A stretch of DNA of 64,000 nt from an uncultured Alphaproteobacteria bacterium. Its GTDB lineage: Bacteria > Pseudomonadota > Alphaproteobacteria > MPNO01 > UBA2964. Below the pieces are notes generated by a model, which made no database searches, had not been told where the DNA came from, and saw nothing but the letters and a program-made list of their open reading frames with translations. Made by a program: the position numbers and the translations under genes. The number at the start of each line of letters is the position of its first letter. The first letter of the stretch is position 1. The DNA is taken from positions 1,500,335 through 1,564,334 of the forward strand of contig OX638326.1 of assembly GCA_951812775.1 (NCBI GenBank). The letters run 5' to 3'. Positions 8,839-16,321 of this stretch are shown in pieces.

Positions 8839-8957
8839 TTCCTACTCCACAATTCGCATTCTTCATTCTGCCGATAGCCACAGATTACGTCTACCGCACC
8901 TTGCGGCCCATCTATCGCAACCGTATAAACACAGCAACCCATTTAACGGAGTTTCCC

Positions 8958-9821
8958 ATGGAAGATAACGTCACGTTCAAATCCGGCGAGCTGACCCTCT
9001 CCGGTGCCCTGCACACACCCGAAGGCAGCGAGGGCAAGAAACTGCCCTGCGTCATCGTGCTGCACGGGTTTGGCAGTAACTGCACCAGTAACAATGTTAT
9101 GGGCCCCTGCAAAATGCTCAACGAGTGGGGCTACGCTGCATTCCGTTTTTCGATGCGCGGCTGTGGCGAGAGTGAAGGCGAGTTTGGCCGGGTGATCTGT
9201 CAGGAGCAGGTCGAAGACACCCAGGCCGCGATGGATTACCTCCAGACTCGCGATGAAGTCGATGGGTCTCGTGTCGGCGTCCTCGGATCTTCCTTTGGCG
9301 CGGCCGTGGCGATCTATACCGCAGGCGTCGATGATCGCTTTGCCTGCGTCATCTCTTCCGGCGGCTGGGGCCATGGCGAACGCAAATTCCGCGGCCAGCA
9401 CCCGACCAAGGAAGGCTGGTTGAAATTTACGAAAATGCTTGAAGAAGGCCGTCGTCACCGTGAAAAGACCGGCGAGTCGCTGATGGTCGATCGCTACGAT
9501 ATCGTGCCAATTCCAGAGCATCTGCGAAATAATCTTGCGAACCAGTCAGTGACGCAGTTTCCGGCGGAAGTACCGCAGAGCATGTATAACTTCTGCGCCG
9601 AAGATGTCGTTGGTGATATCGCACCGCGCCCACTGCTCCTGTTGCACAGCTCCGACGATTCCGTGACGCCAACCGAACAGTCGGTCGCAATGTTCCAGAA
9701 AGCCGGGCAGCCCTGCGATATGCATCTGTTCGCCGAGACCGATCATTTCATGTTTGCGGAAAACAACACCCGCGTCCGCGAGATTGTCAAAAGCTGGGTC
9801 GACAAGTTCTTTCCGCTCTGA
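8958..9821 (+). CDS. Alpha/beta hydrolase (S9/dienelactone-hydrolase-like)
   Basis: Cytoplasmic alpha/beta hydrolase of 287 residues. The oxyanion region is IVLHGFGSNCTS, the nucleophile elbow is GSSFGAAVA (Ser), the acid is in HSSDDSVTP and the His in AETDHFMFAE, in the expected order. The ATG at 8958 has GGAG 7 bp upstream and is preferred over an upstream in-frame start. It is followed after 10 bp by a solute-binding protein, probably as an operon. The substrate is unknown; an ester or lactone is likely from the fold. Confidence 0.8.
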   Translation: MEDNVTFKSGELTLSGALHTPEGSEGKKLPCVIVLHGFGSNCTSNNVMGPCKMLNEWGYAAFRFSMRGCGESEGEFGRVICQEQVEDTQAAMDYLQTRDEVDGSRVGVLGSSFGAAVAIYTAGVDDRFACVISSGGWGHGERKFRGQHPTKEGWLKFTKMLEEGRRHREKTGESLMVDRYDIVPIPEHLRNNLANQSVTQFPAEVPQSMYNFCAEDVVGDIAPRPLLLLHSSDDSVTPTEQSVAMFQKAGQPCDMHLFAETDHFMFAENNTRVREIVKSWVDKFFPL

Positions 9822-9831
9822 GGCAACGCGC

Positions 9832-10569
9832 ATGAACGCCGAAATTGATCCCGCGGTCCTCGCGCAACTTGCCCCGACCGGCACGCTCCGGGTTGGCCTC
9901 AACATGGCCAACAATCTAATGAATACCGGCACGACAGCTGCCGGTGAACCGGATGGTGTCGCTCCTGATATGGGACGCGCCATCGCCGAGAAACTGGGCG
10001 TCGACGCTGCCATGGTGCAATCCGCCAGTCCCGGCGAGATTGCCGATACGGCTGGTAAGGACGAATGGGATCTTGGGATGATTGGGGCCGAACCCAAACG
10101 CGCGGAAGTCATCGATTTCTCCGCCGCCTATGTCGAAATAGAAGCCACCTATCTGGTGCCGGCCGGATCATCACTGACCAGTATCGAGGACGTTGATGAG
10201 AAAGGCGTGCGGATCGCCGTATCTGGCCGCAGCGCCTATGACCTGTATCTTAGCCGTCATCTCAATAACGCAGAGCTTATGCGCGCAAAGGGCGTTCCCG
10301 GTGCAGTAGAACTGTTCAGGAATGAAGGTTTGGAAGCCTTGGCGGGATTGCGGCCTGCTTTGGTAGCGCAATCAGAGAATTTTCCCGGATGCCAAATTCT
10401 GGATGGCTGTTTTACTGCCGTCCAACAAGCCATCGGGGTAACGAAGGGAAACACAGTGGCCGCGAAATTTGTCGCTGCGTTTGTCGAAGAGTCGAAGGCC
10501 AACGGCTTCATCGCCAGTCTAATCGATCAGCACGGGGTTACCGGCAAGCTATCAGTCGGATCTTCATGA
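9832..10569 (+). CDS. Solute-binding protein family 3, no signal peptide
   Basis: Protein of 245 residues with the fold of polar amino-acid binding proteins (SBP_bac_3): GTLRVGLNMAN at the start, GVAPDMGRAIAEKLGV, WDLGMIGAEPKRAEVIDFSAAY, and the second-lobe motif GVRIAVSGRSAYDLYLSR. The usual export signal is absent: the ATG at 9832 leads straight into the first strand, so as annotated it would stay in the cytoplasm. It lies 10 bp after the hydrolase. No ABC permease or ATPase is nearby. It may act as a ligand sensor or a diverged enzyme-like protein; this is inference. Confidence 0.7.
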   Translation: MNAEIDPAVLAQLAPTGTLRVGLNMANNLMNTGTTAAGEPDGVAPDMGRAIAEKLGVDAAMVQSASPGEIADTAGKDEWDLGMIGAEPKRAEVIDFSAAYVEIEATYLVPAGSSLTSIEDVDEKGVRIAVSGRSAYDLYLSRHLNNAELMRAKGVPGAVELFRNEGLEALAGLRPALVAQSENFPGCQILDGCFTAVQQAIGVTKGNTVAAKFVAAFVEESKANGFIASLIDQHGVTGKLSVGSS

Positions 10570-10654
10570 AAAAAAGTCGGGAGCGGAGAGAAGTGCCGTT
10601 CCTGCCGGGCATTGGTTGGTCAGGCACCTCTCTCCTTCGGGAGAAAAATTGGGC

Positions 10655-11260
10655 TCATTTCCCCCGCAAAACCGGATAACCGTTCACATAGACCCAGTCG
10701 CTGTTTTTGACCGGCACATGACAGCCAAGACAGTTGGCCTTGTAGTCCGTTGTCTTGGTTTTGGTGCGGTTCTTGCCGTCAAAGAACGCCCACCCCCAAC
10801 CATTGCCCCAGAGCTTATTGCCGGGGAACCGTTTGTTCGTGGATTCCTTGACCATGACAAACCAGCCCATGGTCTGGTTGGCCCGGCTGACCGTGCCAGT
10901 GGTCATGGCCGCCGTATCGGTTGAAAAAAGTTCTTTGATCAGGATCGCCCCGTCGGGAAACTTACCGGTCTTGCGATAGGCCGCCACTGACTCCGGTTGA
11001 GTATAAACGACATGCATCCCCTGCGACCCCTGCTTGTCTTTATCAGCGGCAATCGCCCAGGCACCAAGCATGGTCCAGTCTTTACGGTAGTCAACATTAG
11101 GGACCTGGATATGCCCTTTGCTATCTGTCACCAGAGAAAAGTCTTTGGCTGTTTCCGCATTGCCGTTCTGCATCAAGAACGGAAAGGCGCCCGCTGTAAG
11201 AGCGAGGGCAATCGCTCCAACAGCAATTTTATTCCACTTTTTCATTTTTCTTTTTCTCAT
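10655..11260 (-). CDS. Cytochrome P460 family protein
   Basis: Periplasmic c-type haem protein of 201 residues. An N-terminal basic and hydrophobic export signal (about residues 1-35) is followed by the P460 domain and a single haem-binding motif CLGCH near residues 177-181, very close to the C-terminus (ending WVYVNGYPVLRGK), as in the family. Known P460 proteins oxidise hydroxylamine or detoxify NO; many relatives have no assigned role. Its ATG overlaps the stop of the upstream paralog by 4 bp (ATGA), so the two are translationally coupled. Confidence 0.85.
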   Translation of the reverse strand: MRKRKMKKWNKIAVGAIALALTAGAFPFLMQNGNAETAKDFSLVTDSKGHIQVPNVDYRKDWTMLGAWAIAADKDKQGSQGMHVVYTQPESVAAYRKTGKFPDGAILIKELFSTDTAAMTTGTVSRANQTMGWFVMVKESTNKRFPGNKLWGNGWGWAFFDGKNRTKTKTTDYKANCLGCHVPVKNSDWVYVNGYPVLRGK

Positions 11261-11868
11261 TTCGGTTTCGCCGCCCGCAGGACGGGATAGAACTGGGTAA
11301 AGACAAAATCATCCGCGGCCGCAGCTGCATGACAGGCATTGCAGTCCTTGGCGGGAAACGCTTTTGCTGTCTTCGCATAAGGCGGTTTTTTGTGCCCAAA
11401 GCTGAAATAGGCCCAACCGCCTGGCTCCTTGGAAAACCGTTTATTGTCTTTGACGGTTAACTCAAGTCCAGCGAATTCGCCCTGGAAATACCCGACACCG
11501 GAAACCTCACCGGTCGAGCCATCCTTGTTCATCTCGCTCTTGTCCTTTTGTCTGACAAGGACAAGTTCTTTCGCGAGCTGTGTGCCTTCTGCCCATTTAC
11601 CGTTTTTCTGCCAGTAGGCATATGCCGTAGGTTCAATATAGACATTGTGAAATTCCGGAAACGACGCTTTGCCGCCATTGAGCGCATTCGGGGTAAGCGG
11701 CGTACCCACATATATCCAGCTACGGTAATCCGTTGGGGCATTTACCGACCCATCACTATTGAATGTCGCCTGGTTAACGACCTGTGCATGTGCGGCGCTG
11801 ATACTCAGGCCAGGATGTCCAACCGCCAGGCCAAGGGTCAAAGCGGCTGAGAAGATGAGATGACGCAT
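11257..11868 (-). CDS. Cytochrome P460 family protein (paralog)
   Basis: Exported haem protein of 203 residues and first gene of the two-gene operon. The signal peptide ends near AAHA (about residue 28). The domain has the same plan as its partner (DYRSWIYVGTPLTPN, FHNVYIEPTAYAYWQKNGKW) and a CNACH haem motif near residues 176-180, followed by FVFTQFYPVL. The pair appears to have arisen by duplication. A LysR-type regulator (broken) is transcribed divergently 160 bp away and is the likely former controller. Confidence 0.85.
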   Translation of the reverse strand: MRHLIFSAALTLGLAVGHPGLSISAAHAQVVNQATFNSDGSVNAPTDYRSWIYVGTPLTPNALNGGKASFPEFHNVYIEPTAYAYWQKNGKWAEGTQLAKELVLVRQKDKSEMNKDGSTGEVSGVGYFQGEFAGLELTVKDNKRFSKEPGGWAYFSFGHKKPPYAKTAKAFPAKDCNACHAAAAADDFVFTQFYPVLRAAKPK

Positions 11869-11929
11869 TATTTTCCCTCCAGTAAAAAGCTTGATTTTTA
11901 ACGCTCTCTATAGGTAAGGTTGTTCTAAT

Positions 11930-11949
11930 TTATTGTGAAATATCAATAA
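11930..11949. promoter_or_regulatory. Candidate LysR operator
   Basis: Inverted repeat TTATTG-N8-CAATAA in the 160-bp gap between the divergent cytochrome P460 operon and the LysR gene. Its position and symmetry, including a T-N11-A core, fit LysR-type binding sites. Binding is inferred. Confidence 0.4.
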
Positions 11950-12029
11950 TTTATGGGTTTTATACCTTTTGGTTATAACGCATGGGACATCATCCAGCTG
12001 ACCAGAAGCCGGCACCGGAGGAAAAGAAG

Positions 12030-12905
12030 ATGAACTTCAATCAGATCAGGTTTTTTCTCGCGGTTGCCGAGACCTTGAACTTCACCAGTGCGGCCGAAGC
12101 CTGCGCGGTGTCTCAGCCTGCATTATCAAAAGCGATCCGCAATCTGGAAGACAGTTTGGGAGCAGCCCTGTTTGCGCGGAATACGCAAAATGTCGAACTC
12201 ACGGAATTTGGCCGCACCATGCGGGTTCACTTTGAACGTATCGAGGAAAACCGTCGCAGGGCGTTAGACGCCGCCAAGCTCGCGACCAAGGCCGCGACAG
12301 AGCCGCTCAATGTGGGGGTAATGTGCACCATCGGGCCGCGGCGCTTTAGTGCCTTTCTCGAAAACCTTCGTGAAACGGACCCTCATATCGAGGTGACGCT
12401 ACATGATGTTACACCCCCGGTTATTCCGCATCTCTTGCTCAGTGGCAGTCTTGATTGTGTGTTCTGCGCCCGTGAGGCCAAACACGACCAGCGTTTCGAA
12501 GCCATCGATCTGTTTAACGAACACATGGTCGTGGCCTTTGCCGACGGCCACCGGTTTGCGGAAATGGACTCCGTCGCGCTGGAAGAAATAGCCAGGGAAC
12601 CCTATCTCGACCGACTGCATTGCGAGTTCCGTGACGAGTTTCTTGATTTTACAAAGGGAAGCGGGTTGGAACTGGACGTCGTTCTGCGCAGCGAACGCGA
12701 TGACTGGGTGCTTGAGCTTTTAAGATAGGGGCTAGGCGTCAGCGTTATCCCCGCCAACTCAATCATCCTGAATGATGTTCTCTATCGACCGATTTGCGAT
12801 CTGACCGGCCATCGCAGCCTCGAACTGGTGACAACCAAAAGCGACGAGATGGCACCGGCCCTCAAAACCTTTCAGGATGCTGCTATTGCGTACGACTGGC
12901 ATTGA
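12030..12905 (+). pseudogene. LysR-type regulator with internal TAG
   Basis: LysR-type transcriptional regulator. The N-terminal winged helix is clear (MNFNQIRFFLAVAETLNFTS, then AACAVSQPALSKAIRNLE), followed by a ligand-binding domain. The ATG at 12030 with GGAGGAAAAGAAG upstream is preferred to the in-frame ATG at 11982. A TAG at 12726-12728 interrupts the frame; directly after it the same frame continues GLGVSVIPANSIILNDVLY and closes at a TGA at 12903-12905, giving a full-length family member of about 291 residues. The lesion would remove about the last 59 residues, part of the effector domain. CAG to TAG is the simplest origin. It is divergent from the P460 operon. Confidence 0.8.
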
Positions 12906-13041
12906 AGGTTTCCCGATACCTCCCGGGCGCAGAGCTGTCGGTTAAGTGTCTAAAAATTATGTATTTTGTTATTCTTTCGGTATATAAGGGGCTTCGATTT
13001 ACGATGTTTCCGGACATCAGAGAATATAAGTGAGTGGACCC

Positions 13042-13452
13042 ATGGCGCGTATTTTAACCGTAATTTGTCTGGCCTTTGCCGTTTCCGGCTGTACGTATGA
13101 TTGGTTTTATTCCAACAAGTACGTAAATCTGGAGGCATCCTACGGAAAATGGTGTGGCGAAAATCGCGAGATTGAGGACAGCAACGCCAAACCGATTGAT
13201 GAATGGGACGCCATTTGCATGAAACGCGCCCAATGCTTTGGCAAGCGCGGCTCTGGCAGTTTCTGCGAAAAGGAATATCTCCGCGATCTGGAAGCCCGGT
13301 ACCTGATAACTGGTTATTATCCTAAAGAAATCTCCTGGTCTTACGCGCGTATTGCATCACGGGTTTATAATTACGATGTCTCGCACGGCTATCATCAGGT
13401 CAAGAACACAAAATCGCATAAGTGCCCGACCAAGAAAAATTGCGGTATTTGA
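13042..13452 (+). CDS. Putative lipoprotein, unknown function
   Basis: Small lipoprotein of 136 residues when started at the ATG 13042 (a GTG at 13030 is also possible). The signal peptide ends in a lipobox, AFAVSGC, so it should be lipidated at Cys. The mature part is Cys-rich (WCGEN, AICMKRAQCFGK, FCEKEY, KCPTKKNCGI) and aromatic-rich. The six or so cysteines suggest disulfides. I do not recognise the family. It stands alone, in an AT-rich upstream context. Confidence 0.65.
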   Translation: MARILTVICLAFAVSGCTYDWFYSNKYVNLEASYGKWCGENREIEDSNAKPIDEWDAICMKRAQCFGKRGSGSFCEKEYLRDLEARYLITGYYPKEISWSYARIASRVYNYDVSHGYHQVKNTKSHKCPTKKNCGI

Positions 13453-13461
13453 TCTAACAAA

Positions 13462-13635
13462 CTACTGATCCGGATTACCGTTCTCCAAGCCGTGCGATAG
13501 GGGTATTGCTTTTGCTGCTGCAGCAATCGTAATCAGTGGCGCCCGTATCTTCACACCCTCGTTATCTACATTGCGACGACAATCGGGCGTGCCCATCTCT
13601 TTGAATAATGAAAACAGGGGGAACCCGAATGCAAT
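13462..13635 (-). pseudogene. 3' fragment of an unknown ORF cut by the transposon
   Basis: On the minus strand a frame of 58 codons is open from the exact edge of the transposon to a TAG at 13462-13464. It reads through FGFPLFSLFKEMGTPDC, then VKIRAPLITIAAAAKAIPL, and ends ENGNPDQ. Its composition looks coding, but it has no start of its own and I recognise no family. It is best explained as the C-terminal remnant of a gene whose 5' part was lost at the transposon junction. Confidence 0.4.
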
Positions 13636-13658
13636 GGGAATTATATAGTTAATTAACC
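13636..13658 (+). repeat. Left terminal inverted repeat
   Basis: Begins GGGAATTATATA and ends TTAACC. It matches the reverse complement of 16361-16383 at 20 of 23 positions. Confidence 0.85.
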
Positions 13659-13704
13659 TTGCGGTTTATCTGCAAATCTTGGGGCGGAAAGGAGGTGATG
13701 CCAG

Positions 13705-13746
13705 ATGCCTAACATACCAAAACCAGCCATGACAAAATGGTTGTAA
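13705..13746 (+). CDS. Candidate 13-residue leader peptide
   Basis: ORF MPNIPKPAMTKWL preceded at 13690-13698 by AGGAGGTGA, an almost perfect complement of the 16S rRNA tail, 6 bp before the ATG. It is followed 13 bp later by a strong hairpin. It lies in the transposon between the left repeat and the 3' end of the endonuclease gene, on the opposite strand. The ribosome site is the only coding evidence; translation is unproven. Confidence 0.35.
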   Translation: MPNIPKPAMTKWL

Positions 13747-13759
13747 GGATGGAAATCGT

Positions 13760-13795
13760 CTTCTCCCCAAGGTGTTCGTAGCACTTGGGGAGAAG
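13760..13795. terminator. Strong hairpin, possible bidirectional terminator
   Basis: Perfect 11-bp stem CTTCTCCCCAA / TTGGGGAGAAG, extended by GTG/CAC with one bulged G, around a 7-base loop. No long T run follows on either strand. It lies 30 bp beyond the endonuclease stop on the minus strand and just after the small plus-strand ORF, so it may end the R-M operon or act as an attenuator. Confidence 0.55.
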
Positions 13796-13824
13796 GTAGG
13801 TTATTTTTAACCATAGATCAAGGG

Positions 13825-14448
13825 TTATGGTTCGACACCTAGCAACACGAGGGGCACAGCGGGCACGCCACGGCCCTGCCGGATGACATTGAGCAAGTCA
13901 CGCTCATAATACGGGACACCGCTCGACATTTGCGATTCAAGGGTTTTCATCGGCAGGACTTCTATCCCTACATCGAGGATATCCGAGACGTAAAAGCTCA
14001 AGTGTTTAACGAACAGGTCATGCGCGACGAACGCATACTTTCCGAACTGAACTTCGACCGCGACACGATCCTTCACGAAATCGGTCTGATTGTAGGACAT
14101 AATCGGCTTGCGGCCCGTCGCCGCTATGGCTGACTTCTGCTCAGCCTCGCTTTGCCCCTGAATCGAGCGTAGCAAACTCTCATCCTCCGTTACCCAAAAC
14201 GTGTTCCGGCGTTCTTCCCAACCCTTTGCTTCCAGGCCAGACTTAAATGCTGCATTCATATCGACAGGGCTATAGAGCGTTCTGCCCTTTCGCGTCTTTT
14301 CTGTCGACACTTTTGTCCGGCAGGCTTCAGCATCGACTTGAGCATCGACTTGAGCAATGACGCCCAATAGTTCCGCCCAGAGCTCGGAGTGGTGAACAAG
14401 CAGATATTCCTCACCATTTAAATGGGAATATCTGGCTTTCACCCGCAT
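13825..14448 (-). CDS. Type II restriction endonuclease, BglII-like
   Basis: Protein of 207 residues, close to the size of R.BglII. The likely active site is seen at Asn120, Asp123/Asp127 and VEVQFGK with Glu132 and Gln134; R.BglII is known to use an Asn, an Asp and an E-x-Q pair in this order. It follows the methyltransferase with a TAATG overlap of 1 bp and has GGTGG as a ribosome site. Expected role: dimeric enzyme cutting an unmethylated palindrome. BglII relatives recognise AGATCT or RGATCY, but the specificity here is not readable from sequence. Endonuclease downstream of methylase in one operon fits protection being made first. Confidence 0.75.
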   Translation of the reverse strand: MRVKARYSHLNGEEYLLVHHSELWAELLGVIAQVDAQVDAEACRTKVSTEKTRKGRTLYSPVDMNAAFKSGLEAKGWEERRNTFWVTEDESLLRSIQGQSEAEQKSAIAATGRKPIMSYNQTDFVKDRVAVEVQFGKYAFVAHDLFVKHLSFYVSDILDVGIEVLPMKTLESQMSSGVPYYERDLLNVIRQGRGVPAVPLVLLGVEP

Positions 14449-15368
14449 TAATGACCACCGTTCGGCAGAACCGGGTTATAAACCGGTTTTCCCATGGGGC
14501 GGGTGCGCAGTGCCCCGCTACGCCACGCGGCAACGCGCTGCTGCGCCAGTTCGACATATTCAGGAACAATATCGCAACCGTAAGCGTCGCGCCCATGCAT
14601 CAATGCAGCGATAACCGCAGAACCCACTCCCATATATGGGTCAAGAACCACGTCGTTTTCATCGGTCATCGAGAGAACCAGTCTCTCAACCAATTCAACC
14701 GGAAATTGGCAGGGGTGGATTGTCTTTTCTGGATGGTTATTCTTGACGTTCGGGAACTCCCAGACATCGGACGGGTTCTTACCCTTCGGGTTGCCGGACA
14801 GTTTGCCGGTATTCGGCCCTTTGAAATGTTTTTTGCCTGGATATTTTGATGGAACGCGGATCGGGTCCAAGTGCCACGTGTAATCGTCCGCACGTGTCCA
14901 CCAATTGATTGTCTCATATCGGCCTGACAGCCGCCGTGTACAGTGCAAGCCGTGCCCGAAATGCCAGATAATCCGATTCCGCATTTTCAGGCCGCATCTT
15001 TGGAAGATTGGGTATGTGAGGATATCCAACGGCATTATCTCGCCGTTCTGCACGAAGTTTCCGACCTGCCAGCAAATGGACCCCTTTGGATGCAGAACGC
15101 GCACACATTCCTCGATAACGTGCTTTTGCGCCTCCAAATAGCTGTCCAAGGACGATTTGGCTTCGTAGTCTTTCCCCAAATTGTAAGGAGGTGACGTAAC
15201 AATCAGTTTGCACTGCCCATCCGGGATCGAGCGCAAAAATTTCAAATTATCAAGACAGGCCAGCACAGGAACGCGATTATCGTAGGAGCGAACGACCGGC
15301 CTTGGGAACAGTGAACGAGCAAGGGCAGCGGGATCATTGATGACAGGGGGAATTACGGCGTTATTCAT
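14448..15368 (-). CDS. Type II DNA methyltransferase (SPPY, beta class)
   Basis: S-adenosylmethionine-dependent DNA methyltransferase of 306 residues. The catalytic motif TSPPYN is at residues 58-63 and the cofactor motif LDPYMGVGSA near 242-251, so catalysis comes before cofactor binding, the beta-class order. HPCQFPVELVERL near 218-230 is the motif X-like helix. SPPY rather than DPPY favours N4-cytosine methylation, which also fits the BglII family. It overlaps the transposase stop by 4 bp (ATGA) and the endonuclease start by 1 bp. As cognate modification enzyme it should protect host DNA from the downstream nuclease. Confidence 0.85.
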   Translation of the reverse strand: MNNAVIPPVINDPAALARSLFPRPVVRSYDNRVPVLACLDNLKFLRSIPDGQCKLIVTSPPYNLGKDYEAKSSLDSYLEAQKHVIEECVRVLHPKGSICWQVGNFVQNGEIMPLDILTYPIFQRCGLKMRNRIIWHFGHGLHCTRRLSGRYETINWWTRADDYTWHLDPIRVPSKYPGKKHFKGPNTGKLSGNPKGKNPSDVWEFPNVKNNHPEKTIHPCQFPVELVERLVLSMTDENDVVLDPYMGVGSAVIAALMHGRDAYGCDIVPEYVELAQQRVAAWRSGALRTRPMGKPVYNPVLPNGGH

Positions 15369-16321
15369 CGTGCTTCCCCCACAATCAGATCGCGATACAT
15401 GAGCCGTTTGCCGATCATCCCCCCAACGATATCGCGCATTTGATCGATGGTATGCCGGTCGCGGATATTGTGACGGCCTGCGAACTCATTAACATATCGA
15501 TCAAGGTGCTTTGGGCTGATATTATGGAACGTCCCTTTGTGCGCTCGCTTAAGCATCGCCCAGAAACTTTCGATTCCATTCGTATGGGCTTGACCGCGCA
15601 CATATTCGCCAACTGAGTGATTGACAGCTTCATGATCACGTCGCACACTTTTATAGCCCGCAGCATCGTCCGTGTAGACCTTTGCGGTCAAATCGCTCAC
15701 ACTTTCAGTGAACCTTCGTAACGTCGCGCCATCGGTGTTCTTTACTGATCGCGCCGTCACGCGGTTGGTTGTGCGGTCCTTTGCGCCGATAACGGCGGTC
15801 TTGCCAACCGGTCCGCGCCCGCTCAGATGTTTGCGTTTCGCCTTTGGCATATTCTTGCGCTTACCGCCCATGTAGGTTTCGTCGATCTCGACGGGACCGA
15901 CGAATAATCCTTGTTCGCTAGCAAACGCTTCGCGGAGCCGATGCGCCATAAACCAAGCCGATTTCTGGGTGATTTTTAAATCGCGATGAAGTTTCATGCT
16001 CGAAACACCTTGCAGGCTCGTCGCATTCAAATAAATCGCGAATGCCCACTTACGGAGAGGTATCTTGGATTGTTCCATGACCGAACCGTGACGTACTGAA
16101 AAGAACTTACGGCAATCACGGCATCTATAAGGGAGAGGCTTGCGATTTGCCTTCGGTGCCGTGTTGCGGCTTCCGCATTTTGGGCAAAGCCGGTCTTCCG
16201 GCGTAGGCCATCGCACATCCTCAAACCAATCTTCCGCTGATGTTTCACAGGGGAACATCTCTGCCAACTCAATCAAGCTGATACCTTCGCGGTGATGTTT
16301 ACCAGGTGCGTTGTTTGCCAT
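15365..16321 (-). CDS. IS1595-family transposase, intact
   Basis: Full-length transposase of 318 residues. N-terminal zinc ribbon with Cys46/Cys49 and Cys67/Cys70 (CPKCGS, CRDC), then a DDE/N domain: Asp147 in EIDETYMGGK, Asp218-219 in VYTDDAAGYK, and HTNGIESFWAMLKR giving Asn248 and Glu251. HNISPKHLDRYVNEFAGRHN is the family C-terminal signature. AGGAGAATGAT precedes the ATG. It is only distantly related to the broken transposase at the left edge. It is first gene of the transposon operon, so R-M expression probably depends on its promoter or on one inside it. Confidence 0.9.
   Translation of the reverse strand: MANNAPGKHHREGISLIELAEMFPCETSAEDWFEDVRWPTPEDRLCPKCGSRNTAPKANRKPLPYRCRDCRKFFSVRHGSVMEQSKIPLRKWAFAIYLNATSLQGVSSMKLHRDLKITQKSAWFMAHRLREAFASEQGLFVGPVEIDETYMGGKRKNMPKAKRKHLSGRGPVGKTAVIGAKDRTTNRVTARSVKNTDGATLRRFTESVSDLTAKVYTDDAAGYKSVRRDHEAVNHSVGEYVRGQAHTNGIESFWAMLKRAHKGTFHNISPKHLDRYVNEFAGRHNIRDRHTIDQMRDIVGGMIGKRLMYRDLIVGEAR

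Noticed and set aside
13462..13635. Left flank of the transposon as the missing 5' part of nrdJ
   Set aside because: No frame on either strand resembles ribonucleotide reductase; the only good frame is on the other strand and of unknown family.
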